From: Straminergon stramineum
Lineage: Eukaryota; Streptophyta; Bryopsida; Hypnales; Calliergonaceae
Assembly (NCBI GenBank): GCA_963920665.1
Contig: OY987266.1
Location: 22,866,248 to 22,930,247, forward strand
Direction: 5' to 3'
DNA length: 64,000 nucleotides
Both the position numbers and the translations under genes were made by a program. Each line of letters begins with the position of its first letter. The first letter of the stretch is position 1. The notes beneath the pieces were generated by a model. It was given only the letters and a program-made list of their open reading frames with translations. It made no database searches and was not told where the DNA came from. This document shows, piece after piece, positions 1-13,612 of this stretch.

Positions 1-3000
1 GAGAGCTCGGAAAAGCCCTGGCAATGACACCAGTCTCTTATCTTGCACCATCACCCAGAGCGCTCCTAAGACCATATTTTGGATGATGAGCAGAGACCTT
101 TAGAGCTATGTATCATCCAAACAACTTCCCATTCAATAAAGGAATACTTGAATCCTTGAAGATAGCATTATTTCTTTATGAATTCGAGGAATTTGAGCAG
201 AATTTTGAATTTTTTGGAACATATATGCATGTGAATAAAAGAAAACATGTGAAAAAATATTCAAAAATGGATTCAGGCGTTGAAGGTTTAAATTGATCAG
301 AGATAATTAGTCATGCGCGAGAGTTCCTGCAAACTTCACATAAAGAAAATAAGTAAACATTTTAATCTCCCATTAGATCATAATTGGTGCACACATTGCA
401 TTGAATTTCGGAAACTTTCTAGATTGCATTTGGTGCTTGACATACAGTGAGTATTAATCTCCAATTTTCTGCGACACAATTAATTAATGTGCTCAATTGG
501 GATGACTCACCTGTTTGATCAAGCAGCGTCTCAAGATCAGCACTGGACGAGCTGTTGCGTCCTCCACATGTGCCACCATTGTTTTGGAATCCTATTAATG
601 TGCGCCATTCAGAAGCTTCGTCAATAGCTCTTTGCAAAACCGTTTCATACCCATAGGTGATGCTCTTTTTATCGTAGAAGATCAGGAGCCCCATTACAGC
701 CCCAATAGTTATCGGCAGCACTAAAATGCTCGCCACAACTGCAGGCGTGACCCACTTCGGATTTTTTTTTCGAAATTTAAGGAAACGCTGCTTCAATCCC
801 GAGGATTTGTACTCCACCTTCAGACTGGAATTTAAACTAGTCAGCAGCAGTTAGAGAATAAAACTATTTCTGGAGAACCTTTCTGGAAATTGTTAAAGAT
901 AGAGTGGTGTGCTAAGTGGGATCTGAAACATGTAAGGAGTTTCTTCACTTGCAGGTTTGGACGTTACAATCCACCTCACCGTCGGTGGTTAATTTGTGGC
1001 ACCCAAAACTAATATTTTCAATTATTTCGTAGGAGTCAAGGCAGCTATTCAAATACAACAATAAAAAGAAATACTCCACTGATTTATCTTACAAGTGAGC
1101 GAGCAGATTTTGTGTCACCCGCAATATTAGTACAATTCAGTAATGTTTCAGCTTGCACTAACATAAAATAGTGTGCTTTTGGTAAATAAGTGTACGTCGC
1201 AGGCACTAATTGGGAATTTACCAGCCACTCTGTGGAGGAATTTGGCCACTAAGTATTGAATGATCAGACTCTCATAGTACATTCGCCAACCCTGGCGGAT
1301 GGGATAATTTTTCTCCCTAGCAAGCGTACAAAGAATTAATTGTGGCTGAAACAGACACCTAGATTAATTGTGCCTTCAAGATCCCCTCAGAACTTGTGTA
1401 ATATTGAGCATTGAAATGAAAATCTGATATGAAAACGTACGTACCAGCTGTTTGAACAGCTTATAACTTGCTTGAACATGTAATTTATGTCTTTAATGTG
1501 ATCTAAAAAATCACCTCCACCGGTGTTGGTGAATGTCGTTATTTGAGTAAGTTTGGGGGACACCCCTTTTCCTTTCAACAAAGGAACACCTGCAAGAATT
1601 TTCCCTCACTGGGTAAGAACTGAGGATCTATTCAAGCTTCGCCATGTAGTAGCCATGGAATCCAGGTGCTTGCACTTTAAGTCTAGGAAATTTTGAAGTG
1701 AAATTTTGACCTGATTAATTACAAGCACAGGTACCACTTAAAATAGAATGGGTTGTATGATTATCGATTTGAATCACAAGAAATTATTGGACGTATACCG
1801 CCGGGTACAGGATGGAAGAGTAAGTTTATCCACAATGCATGGATTAGCTACTTCGTAAATTTTTTATGACAGGACTATTAAATCCATATGACTATTCTTT
1901 TGCAGAATCAGGGATACCTATAGCTAGGCATTTGATATACCAATAGATCAAATTGTACCAATATACCAATAGATCAAATTGTACAGCAATATGTAGGCCT
2001 AACAGCTTCGTCAGCAATATGGGTTGGCACCCTTCCGATCCACACCCACAAGGGGAGGTCTCATGACATGACAGAGTATATTCGCAGGATGAAGCTCTCC
2101 GAAATCGTTTTCAATAGCATTTAAAAGAAAGGAGATTTAAAAGCAATAATCAAGCTTCATTAACACTTAGAGGACGGACCAGTGACCGTAGAAATCATCA
2201 CTTTTGGAACGGTGTGACATCATTTACTTTAAAAAAACAAAAACATACTCATTGGAGGTCAAACTACTGTAGAAGATCTTCCCTTTCCACACAAAATTCC
2301 AAGAATGAATAGTTGCATTTCTGTCCCACACAGAAAGATACTCTGTCATCCATCGGACACTAAACGTCCATGTCGACGTTTATGGGTTAAGGTTAGGAGG
2401 CAATAGATGTACAATCATTAGAAGTTACATGTAACTCACAGTGCATAATGTCGTCCAAACTGGCCATGACGTCGGCATCTGAGTTTGGGTGAATACTCAA
2501 TGGTGGAGTGGCTTTCACCATCAATGACTCAGCAATCTTCTTAAGCATCCTTTGGGCTCCAATTAGCATTCTCTCCTTACCGGGATAATCCTGAAAACAG
2601 ACAATTATTTACATTAATTAGAGCTAAGTAATTAAAGAGCCAATTGCTTACAATCGAGCAGCTGCATAAATAACAAATTCCCTCCCGATTATGTCGACAT
2701 TGAGAACACTGTTATCTGAAATGTCAATCCAAGTTCCTATCTGTAGTTACCTTGAATCAGGTAGGATTAATGCATGAAAATAAACGAGTCACTGCATTTC
2801 TGTTTGAACTTCCATAATTGTTTATTGAAAAAACATGTCTATTCCGTGAAGAGTAAGAAAATTCGCCACTCGATCAGTCTTCGTGTGCTGGAAAATAAAT
2901 CTTCCAAATGTTTCAGAAGCATTATTTAATTCTGTTAGCGGGTACTAGTCAGTCAGATTGAGCCAAGGCACATGGATGGATGAACTGGGATTTTTGTGTT

Positions 3001-6000
3001 TTTAACCTGGAAACGAACCTCAGCATGCACGATGGGATGACTGATTTCTCCAAAAGCCGTTTTGACGATCACCATAGAAATAGCATTGTCGCAACCCTTG
3101 GGTTTTGTACTGGAGTCTTTCGGATCATAGATCAAAAGGAACTTGTCACTTTGCTTCCCGATTTCCCAATCGTCCTGTCCGTGAGCCCCAGTGACACTGA
3201 CAGCTTCTCGAAGAAACAACAGATTCTCGCCCTCCACGATGACGAATCGTTGATCCGAGTCCTGTTCCTCCGCTTTCCATCTTGCTCTGTAGACCTGCAC
3301 TTCAGTGTAAGCGGGTGATCAGCATAATCGATCGATTAAATGCACTAAACAACTTTGGGAACTCAGGCAGACCCCTCAGAGCTATGAACAAAACAGATAG
3401 ATTCTGGTTGCACAGTTTATCACAGGACATTGAGATCGATAACTTTTACAAATTTTCAAGGACAGAGTTTACAATAGGTTTCTACATCCAAGTGTTTATT
3501 TGACTGTATAGGCTGAAACATGTGCACAACAACGTCAATTTCTTTATATCTATCTATATCTATAAAAGCACAAATTTGTTGCAATGCAACATTGAACTGA
3601 GGAGAATATGGACTGGATAGTCGGTTGAAGTCTTACAGAACCGGATCAAAAACATTTGGGATGAAAACGTGACCATATTTGTGACAATGGGTCGTGACAT
3701 GAATCATGACACTCTGTACTTAATATTATATATGTATCTGTGAATCTGTGTGTGTAAACGCGCGAGACGGTCGATAAAGGAAACTAAGTGGTCCTGCGCG
3801 CACGCACGCATCGATCTCACCTTGGGAGCGGGCGTGGTGACAAGGCAAGGATCGAAGAGGTACACCGGAGATGCGGCCTCCCCCGTGCGTGTGGGGCTGT
3901 CGATAAACCCCGCTTCCACCAACGCGCCTCGGTAGCTATTAAGCAGATGCTGCCCCACATTCGCATGGCTGTACTGCACCTTCTCGAGAAAGACTTCCGT
4001 GATTATGTCGCTCCCGCCAGAGTAATGTTTATAGTTCCACTGCCCGCCCTCCCGTTTGATGCACAAGTACTGGCCGATGGGAACGAAATCCGGCGCTTTG
4101 GGGTCAGTGGTCAAATCCTGCGGAGCCGCCTCCCCGAAAGAGCTGTCACGAAACTTGTGCTTGAGCTTCTTGACGTTCTTGAGGAGCGTTCGCCCAGTGA
4201 AGTGCACTGTCTCCGTCACCGCGACTTGCAGCACGCCCAGGGCGCCGGACTCGTCGAAGCCTTCCACACAGCGCGAGGTGAATCCGCCTAGGGACTTGAG
4301 CACCGTGTCGGCCTCCTCCAGCAAGCCGCGAAGGACGTCAAACGTCGTCTTCTTCAGGTCGTGCAGCATGTGCGGCACGGGGTCGTTCTGGTTTACGAAG
4401 TTAATGAATCGCCACTTGAACCGCGGGTTCTCGTTGATGAGGCGGGCGGCCTCCTCGTCGCAAATGTGCGGGGCGCCAAAGGCGATGGAGATCATCGAAT
4501 CCGGGTATTTCTCCTGCAAGCTATGGATTTATCAGATCCAACGGATCCAGGCCAGGGGTAAACTCACCCATGGATAGGGAACCCGCTTTTTATTATGTAG
4601 GTTATAAGGTTATAAGATCACAGTACAAAAGTAGACATTGAGAAGAATCAAATGGTATAATTTTTCAATCAATCATAGTAGTTTGGGGCACTCAAAAGTC
4701 ATTTCAAGAACTTATAAGAAGAAAATTTTCTCAAACTGTGGGAGCAATCAAGTTTCTTAGATATCTTCTACAAAGATCCTTCTAATAATGTTAGTAATCA
4801 AACTTCATTATTGCATTCAGTGCATTCAACTCTTTGTACATTAGGACTTGTGCATAAGTATTTATGACTATTCACCACCCAATTGCTTTAATGAAGCATT
4901 CAATCAATTGACATTCAAGTTGCCTATATATTGCAAGAATTAAACTCTTTGATTACCCTCACAAAGCTAAAATTAGACAATAATAGTATAATGAACACAA
5001 TTATAGACATTCCAAACCTCGATCACATAACTCACATTGTCATTCTTGTAAAACTTACTATGCATCAAAATTGCCTAAAATTCTATTGTGAAAAGTAGTT
5101 GGTAAAATTAGAATGTAATAGAAAGTTTTCACTTTCAAAATTTTAATATTTCTCATATAACATGAAGTGGAAAACATATTGTAGACTAAAAATCTAGAAT
5201 TGGCTATCCTAGACAAGGTATTGAAATTTATTAGAAATCTCAACCCTAGTGCCTCTCATAAAAGCTTTATTATAAAGTTATTATAAATTATCAAAGTTGA
5301 AGTATGTAGTTTAATTTGCTTAAGTTTTCTTAAATTGTTGCTCCTTGCATATTATTTAGGAGTTGCCACCCTAGGACAAAGGGCAATGGTCAACTTAGGA
5401 TACCTAAAAAGGTTGTTCAAACTACAATGTTAGTCCACTCCCACTCCCATGTGTCAAACAACTTCATCTTTTAAATATAATAAAGTATGATTTCACCAAA
5501 TGTAGTTATAACTACCTAGATTGATAATGTACCAAGGGAAAAAAAATTATCACAACCAAAGAAATTTAAGAATTTTTAATGAATTTTTTAATTGAAAAAG
5601 TAAGTTTTGTCCTATGTATATAAAATCTTCAATAACAAGCATTTGGAATATCAAATAATTTTATTTTAATATGATTATTGAATGTGACTTCTATTTAGTG
5701 GTCCAATACATAAAATAATTTTATCAATAACAATTTAATTAATTGTACATTATGATGCTTACAAATCTCCAAATTTTAGCAATTTTTCTCACATCTATGA
5801 ATAGATCCAAAATTTTCAAATTTTAAAAAATGAACTCATTAGGAATACACATTTTGATCTCATTGAGGTGCAAGAATTCTTTTTTTCATTTTAGGGTCTT
5901 CTTAATTAATCAAAATGAACAAATTAGACAAACTTTGGAGGTTTCAAACAAAAATCACCTAATTAGTGTGTCCAAAAGGTGATACCCCAAGTTGACCATT

Positions 6001-7992
6001 GCCCCAAAGGCCAAAAGGTAGAACCTAATTTCAAAACTACGTGCCTGCATTGCATGCATGTTAAGATTATCGTAACTCCAATATAACTTGACCCAAATAA
6101 ACAAAAACACATAATTGCACACAATGTATTGAATGGTGAGAGTGTTCTACAACAACTGTAGCGCACATGAGCTCCATTGTGTCCAACACTGCAACTCTCT
6201 TGTTTACATTCCACTCTCTTTAATTGCAAACTAACGACTAAGAACAGCAATCTTAATAGCTCAAGTGATCAACTGGTTCATAGAATGGCTGGATGACATT
6301 CATCTAATACTGCATGCAAGGATCATTCTCCGCGCACAGACTTGATCTACTTGAGTTGAGCTCCTCTTCAAACCATATGTGTGGCCATGTTAATTTGTTA
6401 GCATACATGACGAAATTTCATGGGGACGTTTCCAGATGCACGTCTAGAACCTCTGATCAATATGAAAATATTTTTACCTATCCTAATTTTCAGAGTTTTG
6501 TGCATTTGCATTTCAATCCTTTGACTTCATAAAACATGCCAATTTGACCAATTTGACCATCTATCGTTCTTTCAATTGTTAGAAATTTGGAACAAGCTGC
6601 TCCAACTCAAGGAGAGGGCAAGGAGAAGGCAAGTCATGCTTGCTTCTTACCGAAATAAAGCCACTCGCTGAGTTGTTGTGAGATGCATTGCACTCCATGA
6701 TATTAAAATTTGTTTCTCCCACGTCCTCAACCTCTTGAAGGATAAGGGCGAGCAGTTCAATCAGTGTTCTAAAGGAAGCGCAAAGTAAGACATTATTTAT
6801 ATATTCAATGTCAAATCTCATTCTATAAAAATGGAGCTATCAGGACAAGAAAATCGATTGAACAAGAAAAATTCAGGATTACAGTGTAAGAATTGAGATG
6901 AGTTAGAGTGGGGTGTACACTGGTCACTTGCTCCGTGTCGATTTGGGTTTGCATCAAGAAGCGAAAAAGCACCATGTGCGCCACAGCACCACCCAGGCTG
7001 TGGCCGCAGAAGATGATGCGCAGGCCCGAGCGTCTCGCGGTGTCCAGCAAATCCGGCAGAGGGTCCCATTTTTTGGACCCCAGGAAAGAATCTGCACGGT
7101 CGTAGAATCCTTTGTGAAAACTGCCCCCAAACCTTCGCTCCGAGTCCGTGCGCAGGTCGCTGGCTACGTCCTTCAAATTCTCCGTGCCTCGAAAAGCTAT
7201 GAAGACACAATCCGCCGTGTATGCCACCAGGAACTTCTGTCCCTGTCTCTGTTTCTTGGAAGGATCCACCGACATGTGCACCTTCGTAAACTTAGGCGAC
7301 GGGTAGACTTGTTGCGCTTTCCCAAACAATACCTCCGCCTTCGCATTGCGCATGTACACGGCCATTGAGCAAATGAGAGCGCCCAATAGATCATCTTTGC
7401 GTAACATATCCTCCGTCGAACCTAGCTCCACGGAAGGCGCCATCAGCACCACACTCTGTAAATCACCCACAAACAATTGACCTTACAAAAAGTTCCATCA
7501 AACCAGGCCAAACCACTTCCAAAACCCCTGTTGGTACATGAACTTCATGACGCGCGACGGAAGTAACCAAACTCTGCCGCGGCTGACGCACGCCACCACT
7601 GGTTTACGTCCCTCCACGTTCAGTATTGACAATTGCGCGGTGGCTGGCTGGCTGCTTGCTACACCGAAATCAAACACGAAACTTGGACAACGATAATTTA
7701 CCAAAGAAAGTACAGCTAGTAAGATGACATCCAGGGGACCGAGAGTCGCAGATCCGTTGTGAGCTGGTACGATGTTGCCCTGATCGAAATTGCTCATCCC
7801 CGGCGTCTGTCGATCTGACAACGTCACGGCCGCACGGACATACTGGAACTTCGTCGCCCAGTGCAGTAGCTCCCGATCGATTCTCCCCGCTGGCAACGCG
7901 GCGACCTGGGAAGACGATGTACGACTTGAAAAGACGTATATTCGGGACTGGTCGAGTATGATTGAAGAGGCGACTTCCGCCAGCACCTTGTG
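1..7992 (-). CDS. Class-3 (fungal-type) lipase with C-terminal membrane anchor, multi-exon, truncated by left window edge
   Basis: Exons read by eye with matching phases: 7702-7992, 6928-7455, 6651-6731, 3821-4513, 3007-3294, 2440-2590, 1445-1589, 511-824, and 65 to the left edge. Introns begin GT and end AG. The second exon carries the nucleophile elbow IIFCGHSLGGAVA (GxSxG). The 693-nt exon carries SIAFGAPHICDE and NQNDPVPHML, where the Asp of a Ser-Asp-His triad is expected, and YSHANVGQHLL, which may supply the His. The exon at 511-824 encodes a basic stretch followed by a hydrophobic segment (VTPAVVASILVLPITIGAVM), so the enzyme is probably membrane-anchored. Class-3 lipases hydrolyse acyl esters of glycerolipids; the substrate here is unknown. 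The frame stays open through about 2.3 kb of coding sequence, unlike the relics around it, so I regard it as functional. The true start codon and the last exon are not certain. The 2.1-kb intron 4514-6650 is AT-rich and may hold old repeats. Confidence 0.85.
1935..1986. repeat. 26-bp tandem duplication in a lipase intron
   Basis: Two adjacent copies of a 26-bp unit containing caatagatcaaattgtac, in the intron between the exons at 1445-1589 and 2440-2590. No coding role. Confidence 0.7.
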
Positions 7993-8300
7993 CTGATGGA
8001 GAAACGACAATTAATCTACCGACAAATAATACAAGTGGACACGCACGACGAACACACCGGCTCACACTCCGACTGGGACGCGTTGCTATTAGTCCTGCTA
8101 TCGATCAGTTGAAAACGAATGTAAATGCTGTTGATTGATCAAGTGAGTTTGTCTATCAATGGCGCTAACTTAGCTACCAGGAAGGTGTTGAGGACGGTGG
8201 AGGTGATTTGCAGAAACGGTATCCACTAAGTTAGAGGCGAGGTGAGAGCAGCGCGCCATTGACCCTCCGACCTGCTCAGCACAGGCACTCCCGAGAATCG
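7993..8300 (-). other. 5' region of the left lipase gene
   Basis: The first confidently phased exon starts after tctccatcag at 7993 and has no in-frame ATG near its 5' end, so an upstream exon is expected. A candidate is the short open frame beginning ATGGCGCGC at about 8262 and running to a possible donor near 8181 (CTG|GTAGCT). Its phase does not join cleanly to the next exon, so the start of the protein is unresolved. The region is GC-richer than its surroundings, as expected for a promoter or first exon. Confidence 0.35.
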
Positions 8301-9526
8301 TTCAGTTAGATTAACGGAGTGGCACTGTTGGTAGATGCTTCACTGGCCGGTTCCAAGAAATGACGGATGCGATTATCGCGGTTAGCTTACCAGTCCTTCA
8401 CCTGGGGATGCAGGCAGCTCCTACCTCGAACCAGGTGGAGCTACTGTAGTTTGATTGTTCATTGGGGCCGGCTTTGGGTGGAAAGATATCCAATTTAACC
8501 TTGGAAGGACAGCAAGGTCAAAAACTGAATTTTGAATGGCGAAATAGACTTCGTGCATATGGATGAAGAGATCATTTTCATCCAATTTTTTGGTGTAATT
8601 TTATTGATGCTTATATCCACATCATTGAGATTTTACAGAGAGTGGTTTATCCAAAAATTAGTTCACCTACGTATACAAAGAATTTCAATACTTTGAGCAC
8701 TTTTACCTTAACACTTGATTTTGACATTCAATTTGATTTATTTCTTTTGATTGAAACTAACAAAATTTTGAAGCTATTGAAGTGCATTTTCTACTCTACT
8801 AGAAATTTTGAAAAATTTCCTAAAAATAATGATTTTCTTGAAGTTTGAATTTGAGGATCTATTATCACTTTTCCAAATTCCATCTTTCAATAGAAGATGC
8901 TACACTCAAATAGTTATTTCATATGGCAACTATGGTCTAAACTATTTTTCACAAGGACATACTAATTAGCATTGGTTGCAGTTGTGGCATTGAAATATTT
9001 GTGTTGTACAGCAGTAGCATTGTTCGACTGGACATCCCATACTCATGCCAGCTAATTATCTATCCTTACGGCCATACTACATAACCATTTCGGTGTAGCA
9101 TCCTACTGGTTTCACAAGTTCACTACTTCACTGTAACCAGCTCTGGTTGTGTGCATCTATTTGCTTGATGGTTTTTCATCCATGAGCAGAATAGTTCGTT
9201 CATAACCACATGATATTCATCCCAAAAGGCAATAGTTACATGAGTTTTCATCCATGAACAATGCTGGTTATGCTTGGTAACCCACTTGCCATTGGGAGGT
9301 GGCTCATAGGTTACCTAGTCCATTGTTTAGGAGAAAGGAATCATTCCACGCTTTTCACAAATGATGACATCAGTGACAACAATAGGCAAATGTAGGCTAC
9401 AAACTTACAAACTTAGGAGTTAGGACTATAAGAAACTATTATTTGGAGTGAATTCGTGGGGTTGCGAGTGTCAAAGTTCATGATTTGAAGATATTTTTTT
9501 TGTTCAAAAGCAGTAGGTCACATGGG

Positions 9527-10320
9527 AGGTCACATTGGTGATATACTCATGACCTTAAGAAAAAAGCGGTACATCCCATTGTAGTTGAAGAATTGATGAA
9601 TCAAGGATATACGGAGAATGAGATCAAGTCTGTACATCAATTGATTTGGCATAATTTGAGACTGAAGAAACAAGCAACCTTTATCTAGCAAATACTCAAT
9701 CAAGGAATAGTCATAGGAGAATGGCTTTCATGGCGGATACCAGGATTGGATGTAAGTTGTTCTATGTGCCCCAATCCAATTGAAACCACCCCACATCTGT
9801 TCTGGGATTGCAGTTGCACCTAGGACTTGTGGAATAAATTTAATGTTTTGTCAAATAACTTTAATGTTCCTAAAGTTGATTCACTTCACATTGCTCTATT
9901 AGGCTTCATTACATCTTCCATTATTGGAACACCAGGAAAGTTTGTCTATAAGTTTCAACCATGGGACATCATGCATAGTTTCCTTCTATGGCACATTTGG
10001 ACTGATAGATGTAATAAAAAATTTAGTGATCAAGATGTTAGTCTCAAAAGGATCCTAGGATGTACTTGGACTTCTACTCTTCATGCAGGAATGGCTATTT
10101 GGAAACATATTCATGTTGTTATTAAAGAAAAAGAAACCTTGACTAGTCTAGAAGATACTTTCAACATGGAATGGGCTCCGTTGTTCTGCTCCATTGGGGA
10201 TGGGATTTGGCACTTCAAAGTGCCTCTCATCTTTTTGTAATTCCTGTTTGTTCCTTTTAATTGAAGGGGGCTTTCGCCCCCTACTAGCCTTCATTGGCTT
10301 TCACCAGGTCACATTGGTGA
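9527..10320 (+). mobile_element. 5'-truncated LINE insertion with 15-bp target-site duplications
   Basis: The sequence aggtcacattggtga occurs at 9527-9541 and 10306-10320 and brackets a body absent from the duplicated copy at 61.8 kb, so the empty site is present in this same window. The body encodes the C-terminal part of a non-LTR reverse transcriptase. The 3' end has no long poly(A); instead a stem-loop gggggctttcgccccc lies at 10265-10280, and a second inverted pair (gctttcacca / tggtgaaagc) surrounds the right target-site duplication. Confidence 0.8.
9545..10240 (+). pseudogene. LINE ORF2 C-terminus (zf-RVT region), interrupted
   Basis: One frame runs from the left target-site duplication to a TAA at 10,240 with two internal TAG codons, at about 9,688 and 9,821. 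The translated motif order CSMCP, IETTPHLFWDC, DLWNKF is the zf-RVT zinc-binding pattern found after the reverse-transcriptase domain of plant L1-type LINEs. The stop after the ATFI motif sits where related proteins usually have Trp, and the second lies in the WDC...LWN spacer. The N-terminal endonuclease and the RT catalytic region are missing, as expected for a 5'-truncated insertion. Not functional. Confidence 0.75.
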
Positions 10321-11118
10321 AAGCGAGGTCCATCCCCGTAAGACCGGAAGCAACCAATTTTATTTCTTTATTTTTTGATGGGAGAACTCCTTGCACCCTG
10401 GAGGATGCAAGGAGAAAAGGGAGAAAAGGGGTAGAATAGGATCCCTCCTCCTCCCAACAGACCCCTCCCTGGTAAATCCTGCCCTAGAAGACAGTTATTG
10501 TGGAAAGCGCGTACCGATGATGCTCCACCGGGAACGCGTGCGGAGGCACGAGCTCCATTGACTGTATTTTAGTCCTGAACCCACTGGATTGGGAGAGGAC
10601 AGTCGACAGCCCATGCAACCGGCGATCCGGAAGAATGCAGAATATCCATTACCGATTTCCCAATAGCCGTTGACTATGCCGGTTTTGAGTTCATTTCTTT
10701 CTGGCACGGTACTGTGCACTGTGCAGACAGCAGCAATGGAGCTACTTTCATATACGAAAAGGCTGAGTGAGGACTTCCTGTCTACAGGACATGGAATTTT
10801 CATTATTTGATTCAAAATTCTGTGCATCCATCCAATACTTGAGGTCGACTCATGTGATAATTCAAACTTTGTTCCTCTATTGGTGGTTGTGGTGGAGGAC
10901 TGAGTGGTGGGGGCTAAAAAATTTTGTTCGTCTTCGCTTGGTTTTCAAACTGTCTTGTCCGTTCTCGCCTGTGAAATGGAATGTTTCTCTGTGTGCCCTG
11001 CGGCCTTGCCCCCCCAAACGAACCCGTCTTGTACGGGTGTATTCTATTCCTCCTGAATACATTGCAAACGACGTTTTGTCATTTGTTGCAGGAGGAAAAA
11101 AACACTTTATTTGTCTCA

Positions 11119-11983
11119 ATGTAGGGGGAGTACCAGCATTTAGTTACGAGCTAGCTAGTTGATTTTGATCATTTCCGAACAAGGTAGAAAAGTTTAGGAA
11201 GTGGTTCAGAATGAAAAAAAGGAGATTTTCGGAAATGGACCGGGTAGGATAAAAAAACTTCGACAATTTTGCTGTCCAACCTAGGAGTATGTAGGAAAAT
11301 TACCGATTTACATGCTTATTTTATGGCGGGTAGCCCACCAGACACATGCTTTCTAGGAAATTAATTTGAGATGTATAGAGAATTTTTTTTGTACTATACT
11401 CAGTGTGTCATACTTTGCTCACAACATCTGATGTACTTGGCCTTAAATACATGGGATTCTCAAACAAGTAAAATAGTTAAGTTGACAAATTTGGAGGCAG
11501 TTGTCTTTTGTTGTTGGGATTTGGAAAAACTTCTCGAATACTAAGTTTATGACACTTGACTTGTAGTACTAACTAACCTCTAGAAAATAATTGGACCCTA
11601 TTTGGATCCTTGTATTTTCCGAAGGCTACATCCTTGACCCTAAGATGATAGGGGCTTTACCAAGTTCAACTCCTACCAAGGATACTTTGAGAAAAAAATT
11701 GGAAGTGAAAGACAATAACACTTTAACCAAAAAAATGGGGAGTGAATAAAAATCCACCACCAAAATGCAAAACCGGACCCATTTTTGACATTTAGGAAAG
11801 CGGCAAATTGAAAAACAAAAATGGTGGCTAATTGCTGAATTCCATTAGGAAATGGGGGATGTCAACCAATAAGATTTACACCCTCTAGGCCAACTTCCGG
11901 GTAAAATTTGAAAAATCTGAGCCACCTTCTAGAAGCTAGGAAATTCTCCAATTTTCCTATAGAACTCCCTAGATTGTGATTCA
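11119..11983. other. Insertion-like AT-rich segment splitting duplicated block copy 1
   Basis: In copy 2 the block continues from the 62,605 region directly into gcctgactgtacgttttggg. In copy 1 the same continuation (gcctgactataccttttggg) appears only at about 11,987, so roughly 865 bp were inserted here or deleted from the other copy. No gene, clear terminal repeat or target-site duplication was seen. From 12,030 onward there is no similarity to copy 2. Confidence 0.55.
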
Positions 11984-12516
11984 TTTGAGCCTGACTATAC
12001 CTTTTGGGGGCCTATCCCATTTTTTCAAAAAACAGGAAAAACTTTGTACATTTAATCTCTAGAGTAAACTTGCCATTTACCACACACATCCAAAAACCAC
12101 ACAACAACCATTGTCATTTACAATATACTAAACGCACAATGCAACTACCAATTCAATTGCCATGGGAATAAAATTTTGTATCATCACCCAATGACCGTAC
12201 ATTGTGCAGTGAAGGGTTGCAAGGTTTTTTTAACTAGATTTTAGTTTCATAGCCTTTAGATTGCAATAAAATTTGTAGAAAGAAATCTTTTTGCATTCTA
12301 TTTTTTGAAGGTAAATCTTAACATAACATTTAATGATCATGCAAAATTTCAAAACAAGAAAGTCTCTATATTTATATGGAGAAGGATTTGAATTTTGTCT
12401 ATGCGGTGATTGACAAGTTTACTGTATAGAAAATAGTCTATAGATTAATGAGAGGCACTCTTAAGTCAAAGCTAACTTACTGTAGTTACATGAACTAGAC
12501 ACCGACGGATTCCACT

Positions 12517-12691
12517 ATAAGGTAAGTTAAACTACCCCATTCTAGACCAAACAGGAGCAAGCCCATTGTGAGCAAAATTTTATTGTTGGTGTACATTTTG
12601 GAACCTGAATGTACACCAATATTCTAGTAATGTATTATTGTCTACAATGGATTTATTCCCATTTTGCCTAGAATGGGATAGTTTACCTTAT
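12517..12691. mobile_element. Small foldback MITE with nested hairpin
   Basis: The left end ataaggtaagttaaactacc is matched in inverted orientation by ggatagtttaccttat at the right end, and both ends include the CCCATTCTAG-like extension. At the centre ttggtgtacatt and aatgtacaccaa form a second stem. Nearly the whole 175 bp can fold on itself. No coding capacity. Confidence 0.65.
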
Positions 12692-13489
12692 TACTTTAGT
12701 AGTGCTACGAGTCTTCTATGGTAGAAATACCCAAAAATGTCAATATAAACAATTCAACATAGTTGGAGGGACCATTTACCAAAAATCATATTTTTGTAGT
12801 ATTAGCAAGTGAAAATCATGAACATTAAAAAAAACTAGATTTTCATTTTTAGTATGTAATTTATATGATTTTTGAAAGTGTTGGCTCCCTAGATCACTGA
12901 AATTGTCACATAAGTAGACCCTAAACTGAAATTTTCAAAAATCAACTATCAACAAATCAAAGTTAGGTATGTGTCTTTCAAATGTATTAGTGAATCAAAG
13001 TTAAAACAATTGGAGGACACATTAACCATAGCCTAGGGACACATTTAGTTGCAGTCTAGGATACAAGAATGGAATAAAGACACTAATGGGTGTTTTTGTC
13101 TTATAGGACATGAAAAATTTGGAACTTCAAATTTTTTCCTCTAGAAAAATTGATGGAACAAATGATTTACCACAAATGATCAAATTTAAAAATTTTGAAT
13201 TCAAATTTTGAATCTTAGCCCACAAATTTGATTGCAAAGCTTACAAAATATAAAATAGATAGTCCAAAATAGGGTGCAAGTTTTTACATATACAACAATT
13301 AAGTGTGGTAAGTAAAATTTTAAAAAATCTCACCCCTCTTTGGAATGCTTGTTGCAATTTTGTAGGCAGATCCAATGCCAACCCACCACATAACTACATG
13401 TTTGTACAAATACAATAAAAATGAATTCTTCTACAATTGATGAGAAATCATCATAGAATATTCTATATCCCAATGAAGTAGGGTTGCAA
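12692..13489. other. AT-rich intergenic sequence, nothing recognised
   Basis: No supportable gene, tandem array or clear terminal repeat on either strand. Likely old transposon sequence. Confidence 0.5.
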
Positions 13490-13612
13490 GGACACCTAGA
13501 CGGACGTCCAGCGTCCGCGTTCTCCACGTCCGGATGTCTAGGGACATAGAAACTAAAAGTTGCACCCTGTCCACTGGACGGGTGGATGGGCCAACGGGGT
13601 GGATGGGCCGAA
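13490..13612. repeat. GC-rich GACGG/GTCC patch
   Basis: An island of GC-rich sequence with repeated gtcc/ggac and ggatgggcc words inside very AT-rich DNA. Similar patches lie at 16,855-16,970, 22,580-22,740, 26,520-26,740 and 49,200-49,270. Three of them sit just upstream of decayed genes. Here the patch replaces the left end of a TTAA-type element, judging from the second copy of that element at 24,530. Confidence 0.5.

Larger units (their letters stand above)
8930..11118. repeat. Duplicated block, copy 1 (second copy at 61,158-62,610)
   Basis: Starting at tatggtctaaa, this segment matches the block upstream of the right-hand lipase in the same orientation. From 10,308 to 11,118 the match is collinear at a constant offset of 51,492 bp with only about six differences by eye (roughly 99%). 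From 8,985 to 9,526 the match is weaker, has small indels and is dominated by C/T and G/A differences. Copy 1 also contains a LINE insertion (9,527-10,320) and a 250-bp stretch (9,117-9,335) absent from copy 2; copy 2 holds about 240 bp (61,195-61,440) absent here. The block includes a 110-codon open frame on the minus strand (10,495-10,827), identical in both copies, whose coding status is unknown. A short tail of the homology reappears at 11,984-12,028. Confidence 0.85.

Noticed and set aside
3750..4577. Plus-strand open frames opposite the lipase exon
   Set aside because: Shadows of the 693-nt lipase exon, which has clear family motifs and splice sites.
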